A DNA stretch of 64,000 nucleotides, taken from Paenibacillus plantarum (GTDB lineage: Bacteria > Bacillota > Bacilli > Paenibacillales > NBRC-103111). The DNA lies in contig NZ_WHNY01000040.1 of the NCBI RefSeq assembly GCF_013141695.1, forward strand, positions 1 to 64,000, read 5' to 3'. The translations under genes were made by a program, and so were the position numbers. The notes beneath the pieces are model-generated. The model did not search any database. It saw nothing but the letters and a program-made list of their open reading frames with translations, and was not told the DNA's origin. Of the stretch, positions 54,540 to 62,918 are shown one piece after another; position 1 is the stretch's first letter; each line of letters starts with the position of its first letter.

Positions 54540-55421
54540 TTACCCTTTGATGGCGCCGATCATCACCCCTTTAACGAAATACTTTTGCAGAAACGGATAT
54601 ACGATAAGCATTGGAATGATCATGATGATGACGCCCGCTGCCTTCATCCCTTCCGGTGTCACATTAACGACAGCTTCAGGACCCAGATTATTAATATCTG
54701 TCACGAGCGATTGGCTCTTGATCATTTGCTGAATCAACACAGTTAAATTTAACTTCTCAGGGCTGTTTACATAGATCATCACATTAAAAAAAGAGTTCCA
54801 ATACTGTACGCCGTAGAAGAGCGCGATCGTCGCAATCATCGGCATCGACAGCGGTAAAATGATCCGAAGCAGCAGCTTCCATTCGCCGCAGCCATCCATC
54901 CGAGCCGCTTCTTCCAGCTCTTCGGGAATATTTTCGAAAAAGGATCGCATGATGAGCATATTGAACGTACTAACCAAAGATGGCAGCCATAAGGCGCCGT
55001 AGGAATCAATGAGCCCCATTTGCTTAATGACCAAGTAGGTTGGAATCAATCCACCTTGAAACAGCATCGTAAACACGATAGCTAGCGTTAGATACTTACG
55101 CCCATAGAATACTTTTCTAGATAACGGATATGCTGCCAGCACTGTAAAGATCATGCTCAGAGCAACACCAACAACCGTAATGATCACATTATTCGTAAAA
55201 GCTTGGATGATCGGCGTCCCTTTGAACAGAAGAGAATACGATTCCGTAGACCAATCTACCGGCCAGAGCACTACGAAACCTGACAATACCGCATCTTTAC
55301 CGCTTAAGGATAGCGAAGCCAAATGTATTAAGGGGAGTAGACAGAGCAGCCCGGCTACAGCCAAAATCACATAATTAATGCCATAAAATACTTTTTCACC
55401 TGAAGTCGTTTTCATGCACAC
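54540..55421 (-). CDS. ABC transporter permease (LplC/YtcP type)
   Basis: Inner-membrane permease of the carbohydrate uptake family CUT1, 293 residues, about six helices. The EAA loop that docks the ATPase is EELEEAARMDGCGEWKLLLRIILPLSMP (near residues 178-205). The C terminus ends in KYFVKGVMIGAIKG, typical of this subgroup. GTG at 55421 or ATG at 55415 are both possible starts (AAGGGA upstream). The ATPase (MsmX-like) is not in the window; such systems share one encoded elsewhere. Confidence 0.92.
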   Translation of the reverse strand: MCMKTTSGEKVFYGINYVILAVAGLLCLLPLIHLASLSLSGKDAVLSGFVVLWPVDWSTESYSLLFKGTPIIQAFTNNVIITVVGVALSMIFTVLAAYPLSRKVFYGRKYLTLAIVFTMLFQGGLIPTYLVIKQMGLIDSYGALWLPSLVSTFNMLIMRSFFENIPEELEEAARMDGCGEWKLLLRIILPLSMPMIATIALFYGVQYWNSFFNVMIYVNSPEKLNLTVLIQQMIKSQSLVTDINNLGPEAVVNVTPEGMKAAGVIIMIIPMLIVYPFLQKYFVKGVMIGAIKG

Positions 55422-55431
55422 ATCATTCCCT

Positions 55432-56409
55432 TTACCATAATTGACGGTTGAACCGTTTCGCGATTGCGTTAGTCATCACAACAAGCACAAGTCCTACTAG
55501 AGATTCAAACAAACCGAGAGCTGTTGTTAAGCTAAATTGGCCGCCCTGCAAACCCGTTTGATAAATGAAGGTTGAGATCACATCCGAAACATTGGAAACG
55601 ATTGAATTTTGCAACACGTAGACTTGATCAAATCCAACTTCCATGACATGTCCCATTGCCAGAATGAGCATGAGGATAATCGTTGGACTAATACCTGGAA
55701 TGGTAATGTGCCACGTTTGCTTCCATTTATTCGCGCCATCCATACTTGCTGCTTCATAGAGGCTCGGATCAATGGTGGTCAATGCGGCTAGATAAATAAT
55801 GGCGCTGAAGCCCGCTTCCTTCCAAATGCCCGAACCAAGAAAGATGGAAACCCACGACCATTCATGAAAAAGAAAAGCATAGGATTCTCCGAACAGCTTT
55901 GTCACTCCCGCGTTAATAACCCCGCTTTGCGAAAACAAGGTCACGACGATTCCCCCAACGATGACCCATGAAAAGAAGTGAGGTAAATAGACGAGCGTCT
56001 GCACCATGCGTTTGAACCACATCTTGCGTGCTTCATTCAATAGAATGGCAAGTATAATCGGAAATGGAAAGCTCACGAACACGGTCAGCACACTTAAAAC
56101 AAGCGTATTGCGAATAATCTGAACGGATTGTGCTTGTGTGAAGAGATGTTGGAAATTCTGCAAGCCCACCCACGGGCTTCCCCAAATCCCTTCATAGAAA
56201 TTGTAGTTTTTAAACGCAATCACAAGTCCAAGCATCGGCGTATATTTGAAAATGAGATAAAAGGCCGCGATCGGTAGAAACATGATCCAGAGCGGAATGT
56301 TTTGCCGAACTCGGCGGCTCATCCAAAAGGTTCGCGCTTTCAATGATGGCTTCTGACTTGCTTTCATGTTGGCATTCGTTCGTGTTTCGAGTATTGGACT
56401 TGTCTCCAA
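55432..56409 (-). CDS. ABC transporter permease (LplB/YtcO type)
   Basis: First gene of the transporter operon, 326 residues, about six helices. EAA loop: DPSLYEAASMDGANKWKQTWHITIPGI. The cytoplasmic N terminus holds MSRRVRQNIPLWIMFLPIAAFYLIFKYTPM. The start is best taken as TTG at 56409, 7 nt after AGGAGG; the in-frame ATG two codons before touches the site and more upstream frames run through the promoter. Shared 24-nt motif lies about 73-96 bp upstream. Confidence 0.9.
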   Translation of the reverse strand: METSPILETRTNANMKASQKPSLKARTFWMSRRVRQNIPLWIMFLPIAAFYLIFKYTPMLGLVIAFKNYNFYEGIWGSPWVGLQNFQHLFTQAQSVQIIRNTLVLSVLTVFVSFPFPIILAILLNEARKMWFKRMVQTLVYLPHFFSWVIVGGIVVTLFSQSGVINAGVTKLFGESYAFLFHEWSWVSIFLGSGIWKEAGFSAIIYLAALTTIDPSLYEAASMDGANKWKQTWHITIPGISPTIILMLILAMGHVMEVGFDQVYVLQNSIVSNVSDVISTFIYQTGLQGGQFSLTTALGLFESLVGLVLVVMTNAIAKRFNRQLW

Positions 56410-56481
56410 TGTCATACCTCCTTGTGTCAATTGTGTTATGCCTTTGGCTGACACCAACATACCTTCTCTCAACCACTCCGA

Positions 56482-56505
56482 GCAATATTCACTTTTCTCG
56501 TATAC
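56482..56505 (-). promoter_or_regulatory. Shared 24-nt motif, copy 2 (transporter operon)
   Basis: Plus-strand reading GCAATATTCA-CT-TTTC-TC-GTATA-C, 73 bp upstream of the permease start, immediately after the terminator of the AraC regulator gene. Confidence 0.68.
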
Positions 56506-56523
56506 ATAACTGCGGTAAATGCA

Positions 56524-56551
56524 AAGAAACCCAGCCATTGGCCGGGTTTCT
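56524..56551 (-). terminator. Terminator between regulator and transporter operon
   Basis: GAAACCC-AGCC-ATT-GGCC-GGGTTTC stem, followed on the minus strand by TTTCTTTGCATTT. Confidence 0.75.
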
Positions 56552-56582
56552 AAGATATAAATAAGAAAGTTGATTAGGATAA

Positions 56583-58853
56583 TTAGGTCGAAATCCCCTT
56601 ACGTTCCTCATACTCTTTTCGATAATCACCAGGTGTCGTCCCCACGATTTTCTTGAATACACGGATAAAGGACATCGGGTACAGATAACCTACTTTTTCG
56701 GAGATCACTTGAACGGGATCAGCCGTTTCTTCAAGAAGCTGCTTCGCATGTTCGGTTCGAATCCTTGCTAAGTAATCGACAAACTTCTCACCGATTTCTT
56801 CTTTGAAAATACGACTTAATGTCTTCGTGTTGACATCAAAAGTTTCACTAACTTGGGCTAACGACACATCAGGATTGCCGTAATGAGCGCTTAAGTAAGC
56901 TTGTACGTTAGAAGCTAATGTATATTGTTCACGATTCATACGCAAATCTTGCAGTTCACTATGCGACTCTCTAAGAGGCGGCAACAGCTTTGCTTGAGCT
57001 TCCCCGATCCATTCGAAATCATCTGCTAAGGCATTCATTTGTAGGAAGCCTCCTGCGCGCCACTTCTCCTGAAACTCCTGCGGGAGCTCCTGCATCTCGC
57101 GATGCAACTGCATTTTGAAATTACGCAGTAAGCTCGTCATTTCTGCTTTGGTGTAGAAACCAGCTACCATGGTGTCGAACGATTGCTGCAGCAGCATCTC
57201 CCATTCTGGATTACCAATGCGGAATAGCTGCGCAGCCTCGCGCAAATCCATCTGCAACGTATCCAAACCTCTTCCTTCGGTAAGCATGTCCCAGCGAGAA
57301 TCATAGATATGTACGCCATTTGGACCTACCGATATTTTACGGTCCAATGCTTTGCGTGCTTCAAGGAAGGAAACGGGTAGTGTTTCCGTTTGTTTCACGA
57401 TATTCGCAATACCGATGGTCACCGTAAAGGTCAAATATTGTTCAATCCAGGCCCTCGCCCGTTCGGCCATCGTTTTGATCTTGAGAATCGTTTGTCTCTC
57501 ACGATCAGCTCCCTCTGTCCTATACAGCAATCCTAGTTGATGGGGAGCTATCCATTCTGTCCAGAGGTGTTCATTTTCTGCTTCAGCAATTTCTTCAACT
57601 GCACTGCGCAGCGTAAATTTGAATAAGGATTGATCCTTCTGCGTATAAGCATCGGCAAATGACCGATAATAATCAATCTCAATAACTGCAACAACCAGAT
57701 GATCAAAAACTTCATCGAGCCCGACAACCGCTAATTCAGTTGTAAGCTTATTCATTGGCAATACACGTGTACCATCCAAAATATCTTTAAACAACTGCGC
57801 ACGCCGGAACAGCATACCTTCCGCTTGTAATTTATCATAGTTATTCGTATGTTCAATCAAGCTCTCGAGCGATTTGTCGATAAAGGCGAATTCGTCATCC
57901 GTATCCTGCCTTTTCACTAAACTGTTCTTGTGCTCGGAGAAGGTGGAAATCCGATTCATCACCTGATCCAACGGACGATAATGACGATGACTAATATAGG
58001 TCATAGCGGCAATCCCGCCAACAATGGTCATGAAACCAAGCAACACCCACACATATGAGAATGTAGAAACATAAGCGAAGAGTCCCTCGTGCTTCATCCC
58101 AATATGTAGAGTCCAATCTGTATAGGACGATTTGAGCACCGTATCATCTGATACATCTTGCCCAGTATTGACACATTTCCGTTCCATGCCTTCAAAGCTA
58201 TTCCCGTTCGTGTCAGCAAGACATAAAGAGGAAACGCCGTCAATTTTCATCTCACGTGTCAAATCATGAAGAGAGTCTGCTCTCACATTAATGACGATGA
58301 GCCCTTGCTCACCGGAATAATAAGGAACCTTTTTGACCAACGAAATCACACGCTTCGTCTGTTCTTCGTCTTGGAACAATGAGAGTGTCCGAAGATTACT
58401 CCACATCATGGGTGATTGAAACGACATCGACGCTTTGACGAACGTTCTGTCACCAAACAGGGACAACTCGGATGAGAAGTGCTGCATAATGATTTTGCCA
58501 TCAGACTCTCGATATAAATACACCGAATCAATCATAGGCACAGATGCCATGAAGTCCTGAAGAACTTCAGTCACCTCATAATAGTTATAAACGGATTGTG
58601 GCACTTTACTGTTAAAATAAGCTGTAATTTTGCTGTTCAGCAGCACATTTTTACTAGCAACTGTGTCTATATTTTTCAATGTCGAATCTAGAATTTGTAC
58701 AACTTGTCCAGCGAAAACTTCGTTAGCTTGAAGTGTCTGTTTACGAACCATATCACTCATGGTCATAAAAAATAACAGCATCAGGCAAAAAATCACCGCG
58801 AAGAAAATAGGAATGTAAGACATAATTAAGCGATACAACCATTTTTTCTGCAC
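56583..58853 (-). CDS. Transmembrane AraC-family regulator (YtdP/YesS type)
   Basis: A 756-residue membrane-spanning regulator. Helix 1 (about 12-34) and helix 2 (about 280-302) bracket an extracellular sensor domain; a cytoplasmic linker follows, and the C-terminal 100 residues hold the two helix-turn-helix units of AraC proteins (VSLAQVSETFDVNTKTLSRIF and PVQVISEKVGYLYPMSFIRVF). Such proteins detect extracellular sugars and activate the neighbouring ABC and hydrolase genes. GTG start with AGGAGAG about 9 nt upstream. It is the obvious candidate to bind the shared 24-nt motif. Confidence 0.9.
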   Translation of the reverse strand: MQKKWLYRLIMSYIPIFFAVIFCLMLLFFMTMSDMVRKQTLQANEVFAGQVVQILDSTLKNIDTVASKNVLLNSKITAYFNSKVPQSVYNYYEVTEVLQDFMASVPMIDSVYLYRESDGKIIMQHFSSELSLFGDRTFVKASMSFQSPMMWSNLRTLSLFQDEEQTKRVISLVKKVPYYSGEQGLIVINVRADSLHDLTREMKIDGVSSLCLADTNGNSFEGMERKCVNTGQDVSDDTVLKSSYTDWTLHIGMKHEGLFAYVSTFSYVWVLLGFMTIVGGIAAMTYISHRHYRPLDQVMNRISTFSEHKNSLVKRQDTDDEFAFIDKSLESLIEHTNNYDKLQAEGMLFRRAQLFKDILDGTRVLPMNKLTTELAVVGLDEVFDHLVVAVIEIDYYRSFADAYTQKDQSLFKFTLRSAVEEIAEAENEHLWTEWIAPHQLGLLYRTEGADRERQTILKIKTMAERARAWIEQYLTFTVTIGIANIVKQTETLPVSFLEARKALDRKISVGPNGVHIYDSRWDMLTEGRGLDTLQMDLREAAQLFRIGNPEWEMLLQQSFDTMVAGFYTKAEMTSLLRNFKMQLHREMQELPQEFQEKWRAGGFLQMNALADDFEWIGEAQAKLLPPLRESHSELQDLRMNREQYTLASNVQAYLSAHYGNPDVSLAQVSETFDVNTKTLSRIFKEEIGEKFVDYLARIRTEHAKQLLEETADPVQVISEKVGYLYPMSFIRVFKKIVGTTPGDYRKEYEERKGIST

Positions 58854-58944
58854 GGCACATCTCTCCTGTTGCTGGATAGCATCGATTTTACAACTTATTT
58901 TAAAGGATATTCTGTGAAAAAGACATCATCAACTTTCTCGTTAA

Positions 58945-59967
58945 TCAATTCTGCTCATTAGATCCGTTTAAAATCTTCTTGATTTGCTCAGCCAATTGAT
59001 AAGCCATTCTCATATGTCCATATTCTCCGGGATGCACGAGATCCACAGACAACCCAGAGAAATCATCTAAGATTTCATCACCTTCAATGAGATGCAAGTT
59101 AGGATGGTTGAATTTCCTTACATGGGCGCGAAGGACTTCATTGAAGGCGGCATCTTTTTTCGTAGTTTCGCTGTCATTGTAGGTGGCGATGTTCGGATAG
59201 ATCGTAATGACGAAAATGGGTTTATCCGGATGTTTTGTAATAAGTCTCTTCAACAAGTAATCCGTTGCGTCATGGAATTGTTCCACTGTGTATCGATCCC
59301 GCATGTTAACACCTAGCTCCAAGGTAGCGATTTGCCAATCTTGACGATCTGCTAGAAAATCCGCAACCTCTTTCTCGCACAGACAGGAACCGCTTAATCC
59401 GCAATTATACACATCCATACTTAATCTTCGCGCAGCCTGCTGGATGTAGGTCATCGGCTGATTATACATCCCATGTGTAATGGACGACCCATAGGCAAGC
59501 CACTGCTGTGTTGGCATTTCATTCGGTTGAGGCGGACGAACAGGATACCCGAACGTCTGCAAATGGGAAATGAGACAAGTCGTTCTTCCGAAGAAGATTC
59601 GCCATACTTCAGGAGCAAAGCCCGATTGCATGAGATGCTCGCAATCTATGTTTTGAATTCGATTCGGTGCTTCCAAATGAAGCGTGTGTCTGACACCTGC
59701 GTTCAATCGGTGCTGCGAATGGAACAGTCCCCCTTTGAAAATAAATACATCCCCGTCTGTTTCCGGTAGACAGAGTGTGATGCGAATCGCGGGTGCCTCA
59801 GTTACAAACCTGATCTCACAACCGCTAGCTTCTTCCGATACGATACGTCCTCGATCCCCCAGTACATGGCGTACATGCTTGGGAAATCTATATAATTGCA
59901 ATTCTCCCGTCGTGGGATGTTTTTCTACCTCAGTCACATTATGCAAATACATGTGTTCTCTGATCAT
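58945..59967 (-). CDS. SGNH/GDSL hydrolase
   Basis: A 340-residue esterase, likely a carbohydrate deacetylase or feruloyl-type esterase. The N-terminal half (about 1-140) is a beta-sandwich; the SGNH domain begins at WLAYGSSITHGMYNQ (catalytic Ser near residue 155) and has CGLSGSCL (Gly block), LELGVNMRDRY (Asn block) and VDLVHPGEYGHMRMA (Asp-x-x-His). No signal peptide is visible, so it acts in the cytoplasm on imported oligosaccharides. AAGGAGAG precedes the ATG. Part of the polysaccharide locus, with the regulator starting 91 nt past its stop. Confidence 0.85.
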   Translation of the reverse strand: MIREHMYLHNVTEVEKHPTTGELQLYRFPKHVRHVLGDRGRIVSEEASGCEIRFVTEAPAIRITLCLPETDGDVFIFKGGLFHSQHRLNAGVRHTLHLEAPNRIQNIDCEHLMQSGFAPEVWRIFFGRTTCLISHLQTFGYPVRPPQPNEMPTQQWLAYGSSITHGMYNQPMTYIQQAARRLSMDVYNCGLSGSCLCEKEVADFLADRQDWQIATLELGVNMRDRYTVEQFHDATDYLLKRLITKHPDKPIFVITIYPNIATYNDSETTKKDAAFNEVLRAHVRKFNHPNLHLIEGDEILDDFSGLSVDLVHPGEYGHMRMAYQLAEQIKKILNGSNEQN

Positions 59968-60076
59968 CTGATTCTCTCCTTATTTATTGCTGGATAGCCT
60001 GAGAATGCTGGACGCGGATTCGGATCACGGAAACCGGATGTGGATTCCGGATCTCATTAGTGCTTGTATCCAATAC

Positions 60077-60268
60077 TATTAAATGGAAAATATACAGCTA
60101 TTTTTGCGGAATCCCCTCACAATCTCGATTTAACTGTAAAATATGTAGTTAAAAATGCGACTTTTGTTCAAATCGTGTAAATTGGTTAATATTAACTGCA
60201 GGTTTTCCATCTATTCTGTATTTGATCGGAAATACCCGAAATTTAACTACATAAAATCCATCTATTTC
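60077..60268. repeat. Dispersed AT-rich repeat cluster D (four units)
   Basis: Units at 60077-60104 (minus), 60127-60154, 60188-60218 and 60239-60268. The last three are spaced exactly as in cluster B (61 and 112 nt between unit starts) and 60127-60268 aligns to 32703-32844 without gaps. Unit D1 is inverted relative to B1. Together with the flanking terminator this fills the gap 59968-60402; I see nothing else there. Confidence 0.8.
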
Positions 60269-60330
60269 ATCTTGAACACAGGACAATTAAGAAGTTCGCA
60301 ACCATCCTGTCACACTTCTTCAGGCCGTTA

Positions 60331-60360
60331 TAAATAAAGGGGTAAGCATCGCTTACCCCA
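60331..60360 (-). terminator. Terminator after the Gfo/Idh gene
   Basis: GGGGTAAGC-ATC-GCTTACCCC stem, followed on the minus strand by TTTATTTAT. Confidence 0.8.
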
Positions 60361-60402
60361 AGTTCACATACATCGTAATGGTCCTGCCGCCCCTTGCCGA
60401 GC

Positions 60403-61467
60403 TTATAATTTCACTTCAGAACCCGTACGCGCTGATTCATAAATAGCTGATAAAATTTGAATCATATGTAAGCCATCTGCTGGAGTGATAATCGGTTGGT
60501 CCCTGCCTTGTACACAATCAATAAAGTGATGAAGATGCTCGCCGTGACCATGGTTGTCTTTCGCGAGCTTCGGTGAGATGTCACATAGCGTGCCTTCTAT
60601 TTCCGTAAAAATTTTCGTTTCGCCGCGTTTAAACGTGAACCCTGCTTTGGTGCCTCTCAACTCAACGAAATTCGTCTCTTCTTCGATATTTGAAGCCCAG
60701 CTGAATTCAATTTGCAGCGTTGCCCCATTGTCGAAGCGAATAAATCCAGTCGCCAAATCCTCAACATCGTAGATGCCTTGCTCTGATTTCTCACCGAACT
60801 GACTATGTGCCGAATCACTGAGGGATGTATCTGCGAACTTGGTGTAAGTGGCTCCAACAACAGAGACTGGTCTTGGATTCCCCATAAGCCATACAGCTAC
60901 GTCGATAAAATGCACGCCTAAATCAATCAGTGGTCCTCCACCAGACAACTCCTTGGTTGTAAACCATCCACCTTTACCCGGAATCCCTCTGCGTCTCACC
61001 CAACCACAGCGACCCGTATAAATATCACCAGCATGACCTGCGGTTACATACTTTTTGAGGAATTGGATCGCTGGACGAAACCGATTATTACGCATGGTTA
61101 TGAGCAGCTTGCCTGATTTCTCAGCAGCATTCGCCATTCGACTCGCTTCTTCAGGTGAGATGGCATCTGGTTTTTCACAGAAAACATGAAGACCAGCTTC
61201 AAGTGCTGCAACCGCAATATCACTGTGATATTTATTCGGCGAACAAATGTCAATCGCGTCCAATTCAGGATGTTTAGACAGCATTTCCTTATAATCCGTA
61301 TAAAAATACGGGATCCCCCATTGCTCGGCTTGCTGTTTCGCTCTATCAGCAATCGGATCGCAAACGGCTACGAACTCGATTTCGGGATGCTCAGCAAAGA
61401 CAGGCGCATGGGCAACCTTGAAAATATTCCCTGCACCTGCGATACCTAATTTCAGCTTATTCTTCAT
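60403..61467 (-). CDS. Gfo/Idh/MocA family oxidoreductase of the polysaccharide locus
   Basis: A 354-residue dehydrogenase-type enzyme: Rossmann motif LGIAGAGNIFKVAHAP (residues 7-22), the EKPDAISPEEA motif near residue 97, and the C-terminal sheet with GGGPLIDLGVHFIDVAVWLMG. AAGGAGC lies 7 nt before the ATG. The conserved 24-nt motif lies about 109 bp upstream, linking it to the transporter operon and the beta-helix gene. It probably oxidises or reduces a sugar released from the target polysaccharide. Substrate unknown. Confidence 0.88.
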   Translation of the reverse strand: MKNKLKLGIAGAGNIFKVAHAPVFAEHPEIEFVAVCDPIADRAKQQAEQWGIPYFYTDYKEMLSKHPELDAIDICSPNKYHSDIAVAALEAGLHVFCEKPDAISPEEASRMANAAEKSGKLLITMRNNRFRPAIQFLKKYVTAGHAGDIYTGRCGWVRRRGIPGKGGWFTTKELSGGGPLIDLGVHFIDVAVWLMGNPRPVSVVGATYTKFADTSLSDSAHSQFGEKSEQGIYDVEDLATGFIRFDNGATLQIEFSWASNIEEETNFVELRGTKAGFTFKRGETKIFTEIEGTLCDISPKLAKDNHGHGEHLHHFIDCVQGRDQPIITPADGLHMIQILSAIYESARTGSEVKL

Positions 61468-61575
61468 GTTGTATTGCTCCTTTTCATACTAGATTCGTCT
61501 GGGAATTCATCGCTAACGCAAGTAGCGTTACGGTGTTTCTTTCGATTTCACCATACAGGGCAGCCCATTCATGAG

Positions 61576-61599
61576 GCAATATTCAATTTTCTTGTATAC
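61576..61599 (-). promoter_or_regulatory. Shared 24-nt motif, copy 3 (Gfo/Idh gene)
   Basis: Plus-strand reading GCAATATTCA-AT-TTTC-TT-GTATA-C, 109 bp upstream of the Gfo/Idh start. It is in the same orientation relative to its gene as copies 1 and 2. Confidence 0.68.
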
Positions 61600-61747
61600 T
61601 CGAAAATCTTTTCCACGCAAGTATATGATCTTCTACTCACCATATGCCATACGCGAAATTATAATATGACTTTCATATTGCATTGACATTCCCCGAACAA
61701 TCCCCTGCTACGCTGAAGTTAAACTTGGAACTACAGGAGGGATTCAT

Positions 61748-62905
61748 ATGCGTCTTGCGTTGTTTACCGACACTTTTGTTCCTCAAATGAACGGCGTTGC
61801 ACTCACACTTGGACGTTTCACCGATTATTTGAATCGAAGGGGCATTGAGCATCTTGTTTTTTCGCCAAAAAGCACGGCTGATATGGTCTATTCGGATCCC
61901 GTTCGTCCTGTAACGAGCATTCCTTTTTTTCTCTATCCCGAATGTCGTCTAGCTTTACCGAACCTAGCTGCTATCCGTACAGAGCTCGACCGCTTTCAAC
62001 CTGATTTGCTCCACTTAGCAACCCCTTTCAACCTTGGATTATGTGGTCTGCACTACGCTCGCAAACACCGCATCTCACATGTCGCCTCTTATCATACTCA
62101 CTTCGATCGCTATTTGACTTATTACCATATGAAAGCTGCAATCCCCCTCTATTGGAGTTATATGAAATGGTTTCACCACTCTTGTGATGCGACTTTCGCT
62201 CCCTCTCGAGATACCTTAGACACGCTACAAGAACAAGGTATGGATCGCTTGCTGCTGTGGTCACGAGGCGTAGACTGCTCCTTATACGCACCTGAAAAGA
62301 AAAGCATGGACGTTCGCGAAAGATATGGAATTACAGCTCCTTATCTCCTGCTTTATGTAGGTCGCATCGCTCCTGAGAAAGATATAGATACCCTATCCTC
62401 GATTATGAAACTGTTGCCAGATTCCGTAAAAGCGCAAGTTCATTGGCTCATTGTCGGAGATGGTCCACAGCTACAAGAGCTGCGTGAGTCAGCCCCTTCG
62501 AATGTCACATTCGCTGGATATAAAAGCGGCGAAGAGCTCGCTCAAATTTATGCTTCCGCCGATCTCTTCGTCTTTCCTTCGAGCACGGAAACGTTTGGTA
62601 ATGTCGTTCAAGAGGCCATGGCATCCGGACTTCCTGTCGTTGCTGCCAATAGCGGTGGTGTACGAGAAATGGTGAGCTCTGGGGAAAATGGCGTGTTATG
62701 TGCTCCGCGTCAGCCGCAATCTTTTGTTCAAGAAATCATTTCTTTGGTCGATGACAATGACCGCTTAGCGAAGTTTGGATTTGAAGCTAGGGAGTTTGCT
62801 CTTGGTCGCTCGTGGGACGCTATCTTTGATCAATTGCTTCATGATTATGAGATGATTATAGATTTTCGCCGTATTGGCAAGAAATCTGGCTTCTATTCAG
62901 CTTGA
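61748..62905 (+). CDS. GT4-family glycosyltransferase
   Basis: A 385-residue retaining glycosyltransferase with GT-B fold, of the type that builds glycolipids or mannosyl/glucosyl diacylglycerols. Seen: N-terminal LFTDTFVPQMNGVALTLGRF, the domain-linker GRIAPEKD, and the nucleotide-sugar motif SSTETFGNVVQEAMASGLPVVA with the E-x7-E pair (near residues 280-301). Signal peptide absent. AGGAGGG lies 7 nt before the ATG. Thirteen nt separate it from a UDP-glucose dehydrogenase gene, suggesting an envelope glycan or glycolipid role with a UDP-glucuronate donor. Confidence 0.88.
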   Translation: MRLALFTDTFVPQMNGVALTLGRFTDYLNRRGIEHLVFSPKSTADMVYSDPVRPVTSIPFFLYPECRLALPNLAAIRTELDRFQPDLLHLATPFNLGLCGLHYARKHRISHVASYHTHFDRYLTYYHMKAAIPLYWSYMKWFHHSCDATFAPSRDTLDTLQEQGMDRLLLWSRGVDCSLYAPEKKSMDVRERYGITAPYLLLYVGRIAPEKDIDTLSSIMKLLPDSVKAQVHWLIVGDGPQLQELRESAPSNVTFAGYKSGEELAQIYASADLFVFPSSTETFGNVVQEAMASGLPVVAANSGGVREMVSSGENGVLCAPRQPQSFVQEIISLVDDNDRLAKFGFEAREFALGRSWDAIFDQLLHDYEMIIDFRRIGKKSGFYSA

Positions 62906-62918
62906 AGGAGGACTTCAC

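Noticed and set aside
54346..54732. A 128-residue plus-strand frame across the binding-protein and permease genes
   Set aside because: Antisense shadow of two ABC genes with clear family motifs.
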